A DNA stretch of 33,754 nucleotides from Gammaproteobacteria bacterium (lineage in GTDB: Bacteria > Pseudomonadota > Gammaproteobacteria > Arenicellales > Arenicellaceae): contig JAUHZM010000002.1 in assembly GCA_030426005.1 (NCBI GenBank), positions 1-33,754 of the forward strand, in the 5' to 3' direction. This document shows, piece after piece, positions 1 to 7,881 of this stretch. Within the stretch, counting starts at the first letter, position 1, and every line of letters starts with the position of its first letter. Made by a program: the position numbers and the translations under genes. The notes beneath the pieces were generated by a model. That model had not been told where the DNA came from. It was given only the letters and a program-made list of their open reading frames with translations, and searched no databases.

Positions 1-713
1 TAGAGCGTCTCGACAGCGATGTCGAAGGCTCCAAATCAGCTGCAGAAGCTCTGAAAGCCGAGCAGGCTTTGATTGCCAAAATCGATGATGCATTGGCTAA
101 AGACAATCTGATTCCACCAGCCAAGGGCAATGCTTATCAACTGGTATCTGATGGTTTGAAAGGCAACAAAATTAGTAAGGCGAACTCTGAACCTCGCGTA
201 AAAGAACTCAGCGCCAAATTGTTGAAAATGGCAAATGAGAAGTTTGCTGCTGATGACCTTGAAGAAACCGCGAAGCTCTCCGCACTGGTCAAACGTTTGA
301 ACGTTGACCGTCAAGGCCTTGCCGATCTGACCAAGCGAGTTCAAGCTAAACAGGAAGAAATCGCCAAGGCAGCTGCGGAAAGCGAAAAGCAAGCACCGGC
401 ACCTGTGGTCGAGAAAAAGCCTGAAGCTCCGAAAATCGTACCCGCTAAAGTCATCAGTCGTGCACCACCACGCTATCCAAGCCGCGCCCTTAAAAACGGC
501 CAAGAAGGCTGGGTACAGGTAGCGTTTTACGTGAACACAGATGGTGTACCAGAAGACATTACGATCAAAGCGTCTGAGCCAGGCAGCACTTTCGATTCTG
601 CAGCGGTAAAATCGGTTGAAAAGTGGCGCTTCTCACCTGCGCGCAATCAAACCACTGGTTTGCCAGTACGCAGCACGCAGATCACCACCAAAGTGCAGTT
701 CCGTCTGAACTAA
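1..713 (+). CDS. TonB C-terminal domain protein, 5' end outside the window
   Basis: The reading frame is open from the left edge (codons from base 3) to TAA at 711-713, so about 236 C-terminal residues are visible. The first ~125 visible residues are charged, Ala/Leu/Lys-rich and helical. They look like alpha-solenoid or coiled-coil repeats such as precede TonB domains in some envelope proteins. A short Pro/Ala/Lys linker (PAPVVEKKPEAPKIVPAK) follows. The last ~80 residues match the TonB C-terminal fold: RYPSRALKNGQEGWVQVAF, then a V-D/N-T-D-G turn, then FDSAAVKSVEKWRFSPA, ending in a beta strand at the C-terminus. In this family that domain contacts the TonB box of an outer-membrane partner. 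The N-terminus is not visible, so an inner-membrane anchor cannot be checked. It could be an energy transducer or another envelope protein using a TonB-like domain. It converges with pgi. Confidence 0.8.
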   Translation, partial: ERLDSDVEGSKSAAEALKAEQALIAKIDDALAKDNLIPPAKGNAYQLVSDGLKGNKISKANSEPRVKELSAKLLKMANEKFAADDLEETAKLSALVKRLNVDRQGLADLTKRVQAKQEEIAKAAAESEKQAPAPVVEKKPEAPKIVPAKVISRAPPRYPSRALKNGQEGWVQVAFYVNTDGVPEDITIKASEPGSTFDSAAVKSVEKWRFSPARNQTTGLPVRSTQITTKVQFRLN

Positions 714-726
714 TAATCAGGAACCA

Positions 727-758
727 TATTGAGTCCACGTTACTACGTGGACTCAATA
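727..758. other. perfect 14-bp hairpin between TonB gene and pgi
   Basis: A perfect inverted repeat has arms at 727-740 and 745-758 (TATTGAGTCCACGT and its complement) with loop TACT. It lies in the gap between the TonB stop codon (713) and the pgi stop codon (768). Neither strand has a U-tract after the stem, so it may block exonucleases or act as a weak bidirectional terminator. It shares the 7-mer ACGTGGA/TCCACGT with the next hairpin at 799-832. Confidence 0.6.
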
Positions 759-767
759 CTGACAGCA

Positions 768-2402
768 CTAAGCCTGACGAATTCGGGCAATCAAATCCAA
801 CGTGGAGGCGTCAAAACCCTCCACGTTTTTTTGTACCTCTGACGCCGGTGTCGAAGGATCGAGCATCGGATTAACTTGCTTTGCCAAACGCTTGCCTAAT
901 TCAACACCCATTTGATCATACGAATTGATGTTGACCAGCACACCACCGCAAAACGTACGATGTTCATAGAACGCCAGAAGTGCACCTAAGGTCCGCGGTG
1001 TTAGCTGAGACAGCAACATGGTGGTTGATGGACGCTCCCCAGAAAATATCTTTGCTTGCTTCGTTAAATCTGAAAGCTGCTCTTCACCATGCAATTCGTT
1101 GATCTTATCCAGGTCCTGACCTGCTAATAAAGCTGCCGTTTGCGCTACCCCATTGGCCAACAATTCCTGATGATGCGAATCGAGCTCGTGATCGGCTTTA
1201 GCGACCAGAATAAACTCAGAAGGTATTAGTGACGTACCCTGGTGCAACATCTGAAATACCGAGTGTTGCACGTCGGTTCCAACACCGCCCCAGATAACCG
1301 CCGAAGTTTGCTGATCAACCGGGCTACCATCGACCTGGCGGTCCTTACCATTGCTTTCTGTTTCGAGTTGCTGCAAATAATCAACCAACGAACGTAAGCG
1401 GTGATCGTACGCAAAGATGGCACGCGACTTTGCATGCATAAAATTCGTGTAGTAGTGATCCAACGCCGCGGCGATAAAGCAGACATTGTCGACCGGCTCA
1501 GTTTGATAGAAATGACGGTCCATCTCTGCTGCGCCCGCTAGAAACTCTTCAAACTTTTCAATGCCGAAAACTAATGCGGCAGACAGTGATACCGAAGACC
1601 ATACCGAATAGCGTCCGCCGACCCATTCTGGGAACGACACGATATTAGACTGCGGTATGCCGTATTTAACCGCATTATCAGGATAAGCGGTGACCGCATA
1701 AAAGTTGGCCAAAGGCTGTGTAACGCCTTGCGCTCTAAACCAATCAGAAACTGAATCAATGTTCTGTAAGGTTTCCGCGGTAGTGAATGTCTTCGATACG
1801 CCGATCACCAACGTGCTTTCAACATCACACCTATCAAGCGCATCAACCAACTGATGTCCATCAATATTGCTAATAAAATGAATCTTGATGTCTGGATTAA
1901 CGCCACTCAAAGCTTCTGAGATCAACTGTGGTCCAAGTGCTGAGCCGCCAATGCCAACGTGAATAATATTGCGAATAGGTGTAGCACGTTCTGCCAACTG
2001 TGCTTGGATATCCTGATACTGATTGAGCAATGCGGCCCGTGCTGCCTGTGCTTGAGTCAGCGTCTCCGGACGTACCATTTCGATGCCCTGATTACCGGGG
2101 TCTCGTAACAGCGTGTGCAATACCGAACGCCCCTCAGTGACATTAACTCGTTCCCCGGCAAATAAAGCATGGCGCTTCGTTTGGAATTCTATTTTTGCCG
2201 CGTAATCCGCATAAACTTCAAGCATGCTTTGATCGATATGTGTTTTACTGAAATCAAAATGGATATCAGCGATGTCATACGACGTGTGTGCAACACGGTC
2301 GTGATCTGACTCGAACTTACATTTGATCCCTTTGACGAGATCTTGTTTCGCGTGTTCACTTAGAGTTTGTTTAATAGCTGGAGCAATAGAAGTGCTGGAC
2401 AT
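768..2402 (-). CDS. pgi: glucose-6-phosphate isomerase
   Basis: This cytoplasmic enzyme interconverts glucose-6-phosphate and fructose-6-phosphate. Signature segments are present: HVGIGGSALGPQ (sugar-phosphate binding), GVSKTFTTAETL, the family signature WVGGRYSVWSSVSL, WGGVGTDVQHSVFQMLHQGT with the conserved His, and VELGKRLAKQV with the conserved Lys near the C-terminus. I place the start at ATG 2402, giving 544 residues against about 549 in E. coli. It is preceded by AAGGA with a 6-nt spacer. The frame stays open to 2510, but the extra 36 residues (MLSFSKDGDAIQ...) do not look like Pgi. It lies 124 bp downstream of gap on the same strand, so the two may be cotranscribed. Its last codons contain a terminator for the opposite strand. 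Confidence 0.97.
   Translation of the reverse strand: MSSTSIAPAIKQTLSEHAKQDLVKGIKCKFESDHDRVAHTSYDIADIHFDFSKTHIDQSMLEVYADYAAKIEFQTKRHALFAGERVNVTEGRSVLHTLLRDPGNQGIEMVRPETLTQAQAARAALLNQYQDIQAQLAERATPIRNIIHVGIGGSALGPQLISEALSGVNPDIKIHFISNIDGHQLVDALDRCDVESTLVIGVSKTFTTAETLQNIDSVSDWFRAQGVTQPLANFYAVTAYPDNAVKYGIPQSNIVSFPEWVGGRYSVWSSVSLSAALVFGIEKFEEFLAGAAEMDRHFYQTEPVDNVCFIAAALDHYYTNFMHAKSRAIFAYDHRLRSLVDYLQQLETESNGKDRQVDGSPVDQQTSAVIWGGVGTDVQHSVFQMLHQGTSLIPSEFILVAKADHELDSHHQELLANGVAQTAALLAGQDLDKINELHGEEQLSDLTKQAKIFSGERPSTTMLLSQLTPRTLGALLAFYEHRTFCGGVLVNINSYDQMGVELGKRLAKQVNPMLDPSTPASEVQKNVEGFDASTLDLIARIRQA
799..832 (+). terminator. rho-independent terminator (+ strand) inside the 3' end of pgi
   Basis: The stem AACGTGGAGG (799-808) pairs with CCTCCACGTT (818-827) around a 9-nt loop, and T826-T832 form a run of seven T. 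This is a textbook intrinsic terminator for the rightward TonB-domain gene. It lies wholly within the last codons of the convergent pgi gene, so the two 3' ends overlap as transcripts. Confidence 0.8.
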
Positions 2403-2526
2403 ACCAAATCCTTGAGACTGTGATGAGCGCAGTTCGCCTAAACGAATTGCGAGGTTTAAAGGGAGCGAACGAGATTGTATTGCATCTCCATCCTTGGAGA
2501 AAGAAAGCAAGCTCGGTTTAACTGAC

Positions 2527-3528
2527 TTATTTAGCCTGCTGCATACTTACAGCGGTATCCAACATTCGATTTGAGAATCCCCACTCGTTGTCATACCACG
2601 CCTGCACTTTAATTAAATTTCCGATGATTCGAGTTTGTTCAATATCGACCACGCAGGAACACCGGTTGTGATTAAAATCGACAGAGACCAAAGGTGCTTC
2701 ACTGATTTCAAACACGTTCTCGCGTCCTACCGCATAGTCTTTGAATATCTGGTTGATCGTTGCAATATCCGCTGATTTCTCCGGCACAAAGGTGAAGTCG
2801 AGTAATGAAACGTTGATAGTTGGAACGCGAATTGCGACTGCGTCTAACTTACCGTCTAACTCAGGGATAACCGCGCCGATTGCCTTCGCAGAACCAGTAC
2901 TAGTCGGGATCATCGAGTAGTTAGCAGCACGACCACGGCGCTTATCTTTGTGATACGAATCGATTAAATTTTGCGTATTAGTATATGCATGCACTGTGTT
3001 CGCCAAACCTTCGCGAATACCAATGGTGTCCTGCATGGCTTTGGCGATTTGCGCCAAGCAATTCGTGGTGCATGAAGCATTTGAGACCAACTTATCGCTC
3101 GCTTTGAGTATGCTCTCGTTCACGCCGTATACCACAGTAACATCAAGCCCCTTACCGGGTGCTGAAACCAGTACTTTCTTGGCGCCTGCGATCAAATGTT
3201 TGCCGGCTAACTCCTTAGTTTTAAAGATGCCCGTGCATTCAAACACAATGTCGATCTCTAAATCCTTCCATGGCAGCTGTCCAGGGTCACGTTGTGAATA
3301 AGCCAACACTTTAGTGCCGTCAATCATTAAAGCCTTTTCGTCAAACTCGATCTGATGATTAAAGCGCCCATGCGTCGTATCGAATTGCAACAAGTGTGCG
3401 TTCGACTCAATCGGCGCTAGATCATTAATGGCTACAACCTTTATTTGCTCCGTCAGGCCACGCTCATACAGCGCGCGCACCACGTTTCGGCCAATACGCC
3501 CAAAGCCATTAATCGCTACTCTCAACAT
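2527..3528 (-). CDS. gap: glyceraldehyde-3-phosphate dehydrogenase, type I
   Basis: This is NAD-dependent GAPDH of glycolysis and gluconeogenesis, 333 residues, the normal size. Visible features are the nucleotide-binding GFGRIGRNVVRAL at the N-terminus, the AIND segment of the NAD pocket, the catalytic cysteine in SNASCTTNC (about residue 151), HAYTNTQN with the conserved His region, and the C-terminal WYDNEWGFSNRMLDT. NIDSYHKD-type sequence replaces the Leu-Pro of strictly NAD-specific enzymes after HAYTN, so cofactor preference may be relaxed (inference). Erythrose-4-phosphate dehydrogenase (Epd) is a close relative. The HAYTN and GAAKA-like (TGSAKAIG) stretches favour GAPDH. GAGG lies 8 nt upstream of the ATG. 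It is first in a likely gap-pgi unit. Confidence 0.93.
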   Translation of the reverse strand: MLRVAINGFGRIGRNVVRALYERGLTEQIKVVAINDLAPIESNAHLLQFDTTHGRFNHQIEFDEKALMIDGTKVLAYSQRDPGQLPWKDLEIDIVFECTGIFKTKELAGKHLIAGAKKVLVSAPGKGLDVTVVYGVNESILKASDKLVSNASCTTNCLAQIAKAMQDTIGIREGLANTVHAYTNTQNLIDSYHKDKRRGRAANYSMIPTSTGSAKAIGAVIPELDGKLDAVAIRVPTINVSLLDFTFVPEKSADIATINQIFKDYAVGRENVFEISEAPLVSVDFNHNRCSCVVDIEQTRIIGNLIKVQAWYDNEWGFSNRMLDTAVSMQQAK

Positions 3529-3558
3529 CCTAAGTTCCTCACTTGTTACTTTTTACTG

Positions 3559-3564
3559 ATTCTA
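3559..3564 (-). promoter_or_regulatory. possible -10 of the gap promoter
   Basis: On the minus strand this hexamer reads TAGAAT, about 30 bp upstream of the gap ATG (3528) and just downstream of the 3607-3639 terminator. gap needs its own promoter here. No good -35 at ideal spacing is visible, so the call is tentative. Confidence 0.3.
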
Positions 3565-3606
3565 CAGCACACACCGCATTTAATTGACACAGAGTAAAAC
3601 GCAGGC

Positions 3607-3639
3607 GTAAAAAAAGCACGCAATGCGTGCTTTTTTTAC
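3607..3639. terminator. bidirectional rho-independent terminator ending the TonB2 operon
   Basis: GCACGC (3616-3621) and GCGTGC (3625-3630) form a stem around AAT, flanked by seven A (3609-3615) and seven T (3631-3637). The symmetric GTA...TAC ends extend the stem. It works as a terminator on both strands. It sits 29 bp beyond the stop of the last ExbD gene and separates the nine-gene operon from gap. Confidence 0.88.
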
Positions 3640-3667
3640 GAACGGTAGATCCGTGATTACTGGTGGC

Positions 3668-4081
3668 TTAACTGCCTTCCATCATCGAAATCGTCGGCAA
3701 ATCAACGTTTGCAGACTTGATGCCGTCAACCGCTTGGATGATGGTCTTGGTTTGCGCTTTCGGATCAACTCGGACAACCACATTTGACTCAGGGCGCTCT
3801 GCCTTTAATCGTGTAACTGTCGATTTGATAGCGCGATAATCCACCACATTTCGCTCAATCGTAATCTCATTAAGTTTGTTGATTTCAACTACGATTGGTT
3901 TTGGCGCGGTTGGATCAGGCGGCTCATTTGTTTGAGGCGGCTTATTAAGATCCAGACCAGACTCTTTGACAAAACTGGCGGTGACGATAAAGAAGATCAA
4001 CATGATGAACACCACGTCCAACATGGGCGTGATGTCGATATCGGTTTCTTCTTCGTTATTAGCTTTACCTAGACGTTTCAT
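3668..4081 (-). CDS. exbD: ExbD/TolR biopolymer transport protein (second copy)
   Basis: This 137-residue inner-membrane protein has the ExbD/TolR layout: a short cytoplasmic N-terminus, one TM helix (about 20-43) and a periplasmic domain. The TM contains the protonatable Asp22 in ITPMLDVVFIMLIFFIVT, equivalent to E. coli ExbD Asp25, which carries protons through the ExbB channel. It is a paralogue of the ExbD at 8487-8891 with the same start to the TM segment but a Pro-rich linker (NKPPQTNEPPDPTAPKP). AGAGGA lies 7 nt before the ATG and the gap to the upstream TtpC-like gene is 20 bp. It is the last gene of the operon. It presumably pairs with the second TtpC-like protein, because no separate ExbB accompanies it. 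Confidence 0.93.
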   Translation of the reverse strand: MKRLGKANNEEETDIDITPMLDVVFIMLIFFIVTASFVKESGLDLNKPPQTNEPPDPTAPKPIVVEINKLNEITIERNVVDYRAIKSTVTRLKAERPESNVVVRVDPKAQTKTIIQAVDGIKSANVDLPTISMMEGS

Positions 4082-4101
4082 AGTAATTTCCTCTGTAACG
4101 C

Positions 4102-5607
4102 TTAACGTTGACCTTCATACTGCGCAGCAATCAAGCCAGCCGCATGCTCTTCTAGAATGTCTTCTACGCGCTTAGCTCGAGTAGACGCCAACCAATGTGC
4201 GAACACGGTTGGGATTGCAACAACCAGACCTAAAACGGTGGTGACCAGTGCTTGCGAGATACCACCAGCCATGGTCTGCGGATCGCCCGCGCCGTAGAGT
4301 GTAATCGCCTGGAAGGTTTGAATCATACCGGTAACCGTACCTAGCAGACCAAGCAATGGTGCAACCACGGCAATGATCTTGACAAACATAATCCATGCAT
4401 TGAGCTTTGGAGACTCTTTGAGCATTGCTTCACCCAATTTCAACTCCATCGTCTCTGGGTCAGTATCTGGATTGTCTTGGTACACTTTCAATACACGGCC
4501 CAACGGATTGCCGAGTGATGGCTTTTTGAGGTTGCGAGCCTGTTTACGGACACGCCCTTCAACACCCATCAACACCAGAATTCGCAACGCAGCAATAATC
4601 AACGCTAGAACGCCCAGCGCGATGATGATGTAACCAATGATACCGCCTTCATCAACTTTTTCAGTCAGCGTAGGCTTCTGAACTAACGCAGCTAACAGTG
4701 CACCTTTAGTTGGGTCAAGCTTGAATGGCGTTACTCCGCCATTGGCGCTTTGCAGGCTCTGAGAGTAACTAGTAAAGTCACCCGGCATCTTACGTTCGAG
4801 CGCTACAAACCCGAGTCCATCAGCGTATTGCAGAATATCGTCTCCAGCGACGGCGTTAAATACACCGACTCGAGTAACCTGCATTTCACGCTCTTCATAG
4901 ATTGGAATATCTCGGCCTTCGTCGTTTTTAACTCGGTTGCCTTCTTCATCAACCTCATAACCAACGACGTGCTTAACCGGCGCATTGTATTGAACAATTT
5001 TACCTTGCTCAGTCATCTCGTTCTGTAATTGATACCACAGGTCTTCAATCTCTTGAATCGATACAAGGTCGGTCAAACTTGCCATCTTCGCAACCATTTG
5101 ACGCAGATTCTCGGCACGATCTGGGTACTGTGCACTGATCAAGGATGTTTTGTAAGACTCCTGCGCTTCAGAAGCTGACAACTGAATAACGCCAAACAAC
5201 TGTTTCAGATCACCCAACTCTCGGGCTAATTCAGTTTGTAGTTCTTCGATCTTAACTTCGTTTTCTTTGAACTGGCGGTCTAAATCATCACCTATCCGCT
5301 CCTGACGCACACGCTCGTTGCGCATAGCGTTTAAGCGACCCTGCTGCTGACTGCGTTCGGCTTTGAACTGATTCTCACGTGCAGTGTTAGCAGTACGCTC
5401 ACGACTTGCCGCCGTGCGTGTAGCGCTTAAGATACGATCAATATTCAACGCACGGTTCGCATTGCTCTCTTGAGCGTAAGTTGGCATGCCGCTGAACAAC
5501 ATACCCAACACGACACTGAACAAGGCTAATGGCTTGATAATTCTTTTATTCATTGATGCATCATTTCCAACGGATTTAATGGCATTGATCTTATGGATAA
5601 TCGTCAT
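4102..5607 (-). CDS. TtpC-like MotA/TolQ/ExbB proton channel protein with periplasmic domain (second copy)
   Basis: This 501-residue protein has a long-n-region signal sequence (ending near MPTYAQ) and a ~260-residue periplasmic, coiled-coil-rich domain. The C-terminal ExbB module contains EGGIIGYIIIALGVLALIIAA, then AVVAPLLGLLGTVTGMIQTFQ, then GGISQALVTTVLGLVVAIP. This is the architecture of TtpC, the extra ExbB-like partner of TonB2 systems in Vibrio and relatives. Compared with its paralogue at 9576-10916 it carries an acidic insertion (VDEEGNRVKNDEGRDIP) before VTRVGVFN. The start at ATG 5607 is one base after the stop of the upstream DUF3450 gene, with GGAGG 9 nt upstream inside that gene, which implies translational coupling. 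The frame is open to 5628 but those residues (MRRRRSN) overlap the DUF3450 gene. Confidence 0.88.
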   Translation of the reverse strand: MTIIHKINAIKSVGNDASMNKRIIKPLALFSVVLGMLFSGMPTYAQESNANRALNIDRILSATRTAASRERTANTARENQFKAERSQQQGRLNAMRNERVRQERIGDDLDRQFKENEVKIEELQTELARELGDLKQLFGVIQLSASEAQESYKTSLISAQYPDRAENLRQMVAKMASLTDLVSIQEIEDLWYQLQNEMTEQGKIVQYNAPVKHVVGYEVDEEGNRVKNDEGRDIPIYEEREMQVTRVGVFNAVAGDDILQYADGLGFVALERKMPGDFTSYSQSLQSANGGVTPFKLDPTKGALLAALVQKPTLTEKVDEGGIIGYIIIALGVLALIIAALRILVLMGVEGRVRKQARNLKKPSLGNPLGRVLKVYQDNPDTDPETMELKLGEAMLKESPKLNAWIMFVKIIAVVAPLLGLLGTVTGMIQTFQAITLYGAGDPQTMAGGISQALVTTVLGLVVAIPTVFAHWLASTRAKRVEDILEEHAAGLIAAQYEGQR

Positions 5608-5608
5608 G

Positions 5609-6397
5609 TTAGATCGCCTCCGGCGCACGAGTTGGTAACACCATCAAGTCTTTGACTTCTTTACCCTGTGTCATTCGGATCGCATCTGCTATACCGGCAT
5701 TGTGCGACGAATCAAGCTGTTTCCACTGCTTGTCATTGACATCCCAATAGCCTGCTTGTTGACCGTCAGTCGTCAGGTAGTAAAGACCTGAACGCCCAAC
5801 CTGCAGAATATTGACCGCAAGCTTACCACTCGCCAAGTCCAACTCCTCAGCAAAGACGTCAATTGAATTACCGTACGCACTCTCAGTTGAATACGCTTCA
5901 AGAACTTGACGGAAACGCTCTGCAGCCGAGATATTGGCGTTAGTCAGGTAACTTTTAATACGCTTAACACGTTCACGTCGCTCATTAAGCTTAAAAGGAA
6001 TGTCCGCATCGATAAAACGCTCAAGGCCGTCAATCATGCTCAGCATGAGTGGCACAATCTGACGTTCGATTTGAGAGGCATCCTCAATTGAGCGCTCTAG
6101 TTTTTGCATGGCAACTACTTGAGCGTCCAGAGTACGACGCATACGGTCGTTAAACTTCTTTAAAACTTCGACGTTTTTACGTTGTTGATGGTATTGAGCA
6201 ACCGTTTTCTCTGTCTGCTCAGAAATCGCATCAATTCGTTTTTGGGATTCGGCACCAGCTCGCTGGCGGCTTAAACCACTATTTAAAATATCATCGGTTT
6301 TATCTGCCTGGGCAGTGATCGGCATCGCTGCGGTAAGCACAAGCGCCAACCCGACGACACTTCGGTTTATCACTGATTTCAGTACTACTGTACCCAT
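5609..6397 (-). CDS. DUF3450 periplasmic protein (second copy)
   Basis: This 262-residue protein has a Sec signal peptide (cleavage near AQA-DK). A long helical, coiled-coil stretch follows (about 40-150: QKRIDAISEQTEKTVAQYHQQ...), then a compact C-terminal domain with LQVGRSGLYYLTTDGQQAGYWD and a conserved end (LPTRAPEAI). DUF3450 proteins are regularly encoded immediately before TtpC in TonB2 loci. Their exact role is not established, and a periplasmic partner of the TtpC domain is the natural inference. AGAGG lies 6 nt before the ATG. It is a diverged paralogue of 10918-11619 with the same order of motifs. It starts the second cassette of the operon, 87 bp after the TPR gene. Confidence 0.88.
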   Translation of the reverse strand: MGTVVLKSVINRSVVGLALVLTAAMPITAQADKTDDILNSGLSRQRAGAESQKRIDAISEQTEKTVAQYHQQRKNVEVLKKFNDRMRRTLDAQVVAMQKLERSIEDASQIERQIVPLMLSMIDGLERFIDADIPFKLNERRERVKRIKSYLTNANISAAERFRQVLEAYSTESAYGNSIDVFAEELDLASGKLAVNILQVGRSGLYYLTTDGQQAGYWDVNDKQWKQLDSSHNAGIADAIRMTQGKEVKDLMVLPTRAPEAI

Positions 6398-6447
6398 ATC
6401 AAACCTCTTAATGAGACCAAACTATTGTTGGTTTTAATTATTAGATC

Positions 6448-6476
6448 GGTCGCTTGTTCATTTTGAGCAAGCGACC
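6448..6476 (-). other. intercistronic hairpin before the second TonB2 cassette
   Basis: GGTCGCTTG (6448-6456) pairs with CAAGCGACC (6468-6476), and three further inner pairs (one G-U) leave a 5-nt loop. It is in the 87-bp gap between the TPR gene and the second DUF3450 gene, the second-largest gap in the operon. The minus strand lacks a T-run after it, so it is more likely an mRNA processing or stability element, or a leaky terminator. Confidence 0.5.
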
Positions 6477-6484
6477 ATGACGTC

Positions 6485-7840
6485 TTAAGTTACTGGTTCT
6501 ACGCTGGTATCAATTTCTTGAATTGGTGCTTCCAACTCACGAATTCGAACCACTTCAGCTTTCACATAAGCAATCCAGTTACGCGCATCTTTTGAAACCT
6601 GCTCATAGTTGGTCGCACGCTGGAACGTTGCTTCAGCTTCTTTGAACTGCTTCTGCTCAAACTGCGTAAGACCTAAACTGATAAACGCCGCACCCGTATT
6701 CTGTAATCCACCTTTATTGATGGCTTTCTTGAGTGCGCTTTCCGCTTCACGCCAGCGATTCAATTGAATCAGTGACACGCCCAATTGGTTATACAACTTA
6801 CCGTCTTTTGACAGACTGGCTGCTTTTTCCAGTGGCGCAATCGCTTTTTCATATTCACGCGCTGCGAACAAAGACTGGGCATAGATACGGTTATTTTTTA
6901 GATTGTTCTTCAAGGTACCGCTGCTAATCCCTTTTTCCATGATCTGAGCAGCAGAATATGGGTTGTCTTGACTCATATTTAACTGCGCCAAAGCAACAAT
7001 TTCAGACTCTGAACTCAGCAGGTTTTGGTCGTACATGGCTTGATACATAGCCGTCATACGCGCCTGATCATCCAATTCGTTGTAAACACTAGCCATAGAG
7101 AGCAGATAGCTTTTCTTCGGATAGTATTGAACAAGCTGCTTTAGGACCGGCATCATTTTCTTGTAGTCATTCTTCTGACGATAGATCTGACTCAACAATT
7201 GCAACCATCCCTCTTTTGGTACACTGCCGACCGCTTCGTACTTAGAAATACCTTTTTGCACATTTGGCAATGCGGCATCGTAGTTCTTCAGCATGTAGTG
7301 GGCCTGACCAACCAACATGTAAGCATCGGCCGTTGGATCTTGCTGAGTCTTGAACCAGCGCTCAGCGTAGCTCAGCGCTTCACGGTAGTTCTCTTGTGAG
7401 AACAGTACCTGTGCGATTACGTACAACATCTGATTGTAGAATCCGTCCGGAATACCGTCGCGTGTGGCGATAACCTTTTTAAATTCTCTCAATGCACAGT
7501 TCAGATTGTCCTGCTCAAAACAGATGTTGCCACGGTAGTTAGCCACATATGCTTTTTCGATGTTATTCAGGTCTGGCTCAGCTGCGAGCTTATCCAGCAG
7601 TTGTTTTGCTTCGGAGATTTTTTTCTCTTCGAAAGCCAACTGGATCTTCTCGAACGCTTTGACGTTTTTCTGACGGATTGACTCAACACGCTTGGTTTGT
7701 CGTTGTGAGCTCTCTCCTTCTTGCGCTACCGCGGTTTGCACTCCAAAGAAGGAGGCTTCAGCCGCAACGATCAACGACACCATAAAGGTCGCAGATACCG
7801 CGCTTTTCACGATCGGCTTGAGTTTTTCAATAGCTTTCAT
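6485..7840 (-). CDS. TPR-repeat periplasmic protein of the TonB2 operon
   Basis: This 451-residue exported protein has a signal peptide of about 40 residues (ending TAVAQ). Tandem tetratricopeptide repeats follow: NYRGNICFEQDNLNCALREF, MLVGQAHYMLKNYDAALPNV, YAQSLFAAREYEKAIAPLEK, YNQLGVSLIQLNRWREAESA and ISLGLTQFEQKQFKEAEATF. TPR proteins directly after TonB2 are a regular part of this operon type in Vibrio-like bacteria, where they are thought to act as periplasmic scaffolds. The ATG at 7840 is preceded by GAGGT with a 6-nt spacer and starts a convincing signal peptide. A longer reading from 7888 would overlap tonB and spoil the signal peptide. Confidence 0.88.
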   Translation of the reverse strand: MKAIEKLKPIVKSAVSATFMVSLIVAAEASFFGVQTAVAQEGESSQRQTKRVESIRQKNVKAFEKIQLAFEEKKISEAKQLLDKLAAEPDLNNIEKAYVANYRGNICFEQDNLNCALREFKKVIATRDGIPDGFYNQMLYVIAQVLFSQENYREALSYAERWFKTQQDPTADAYMLVGQAHYMLKNYDAALPNVQKGISKYEAVGSVPKEGWLQLLSQIYRQKNDYKKMMPVLKQLVQYYPKKSYLLSMASVYNELDDQARMTAMYQAMYDQNLLSSESEIVALAQLNMSQDNPYSAAQIMEKGISSGTLKNNLKNNRIYAQSLFAAREYEKAIAPLEKAASLSKDGKLYNQLGVSLIQLNRWREAESALKKAINKGGLQNTGAAFISLGLTQFEQKQFKEAEATFQRATNYEQVSKDARNWIAYVKAEVVRIRELEAPIQEIDTSVEPVT

Positions 7841-7881
7841 AGTTTCACCTCGCTGGGCGATGATTGTCAGGTCGTAGGACC

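Noticed and set aside
2403..2510. 36-residue N-terminal extension of Pgi
   Set aside because: The frame is open, but a good AAGGA site precedes the inner ATG at 2402 and the extension is not part of the family.
2527..3528. Erythrose-4-phosphate dehydrogenase (Epd) instead of GAPDH
   Set aside because: HAYTN, the TGSAKAIG stretch and the overall sequence follow proteobacterial type I GAPDH, and linkage to pgi supports a glycolytic role.
3584..3589. Perfect TTGACA on the + strand
   Set aside because: There is no suitable -10 at the right distance and no + strand gene follows; the terminator lies just beyond.
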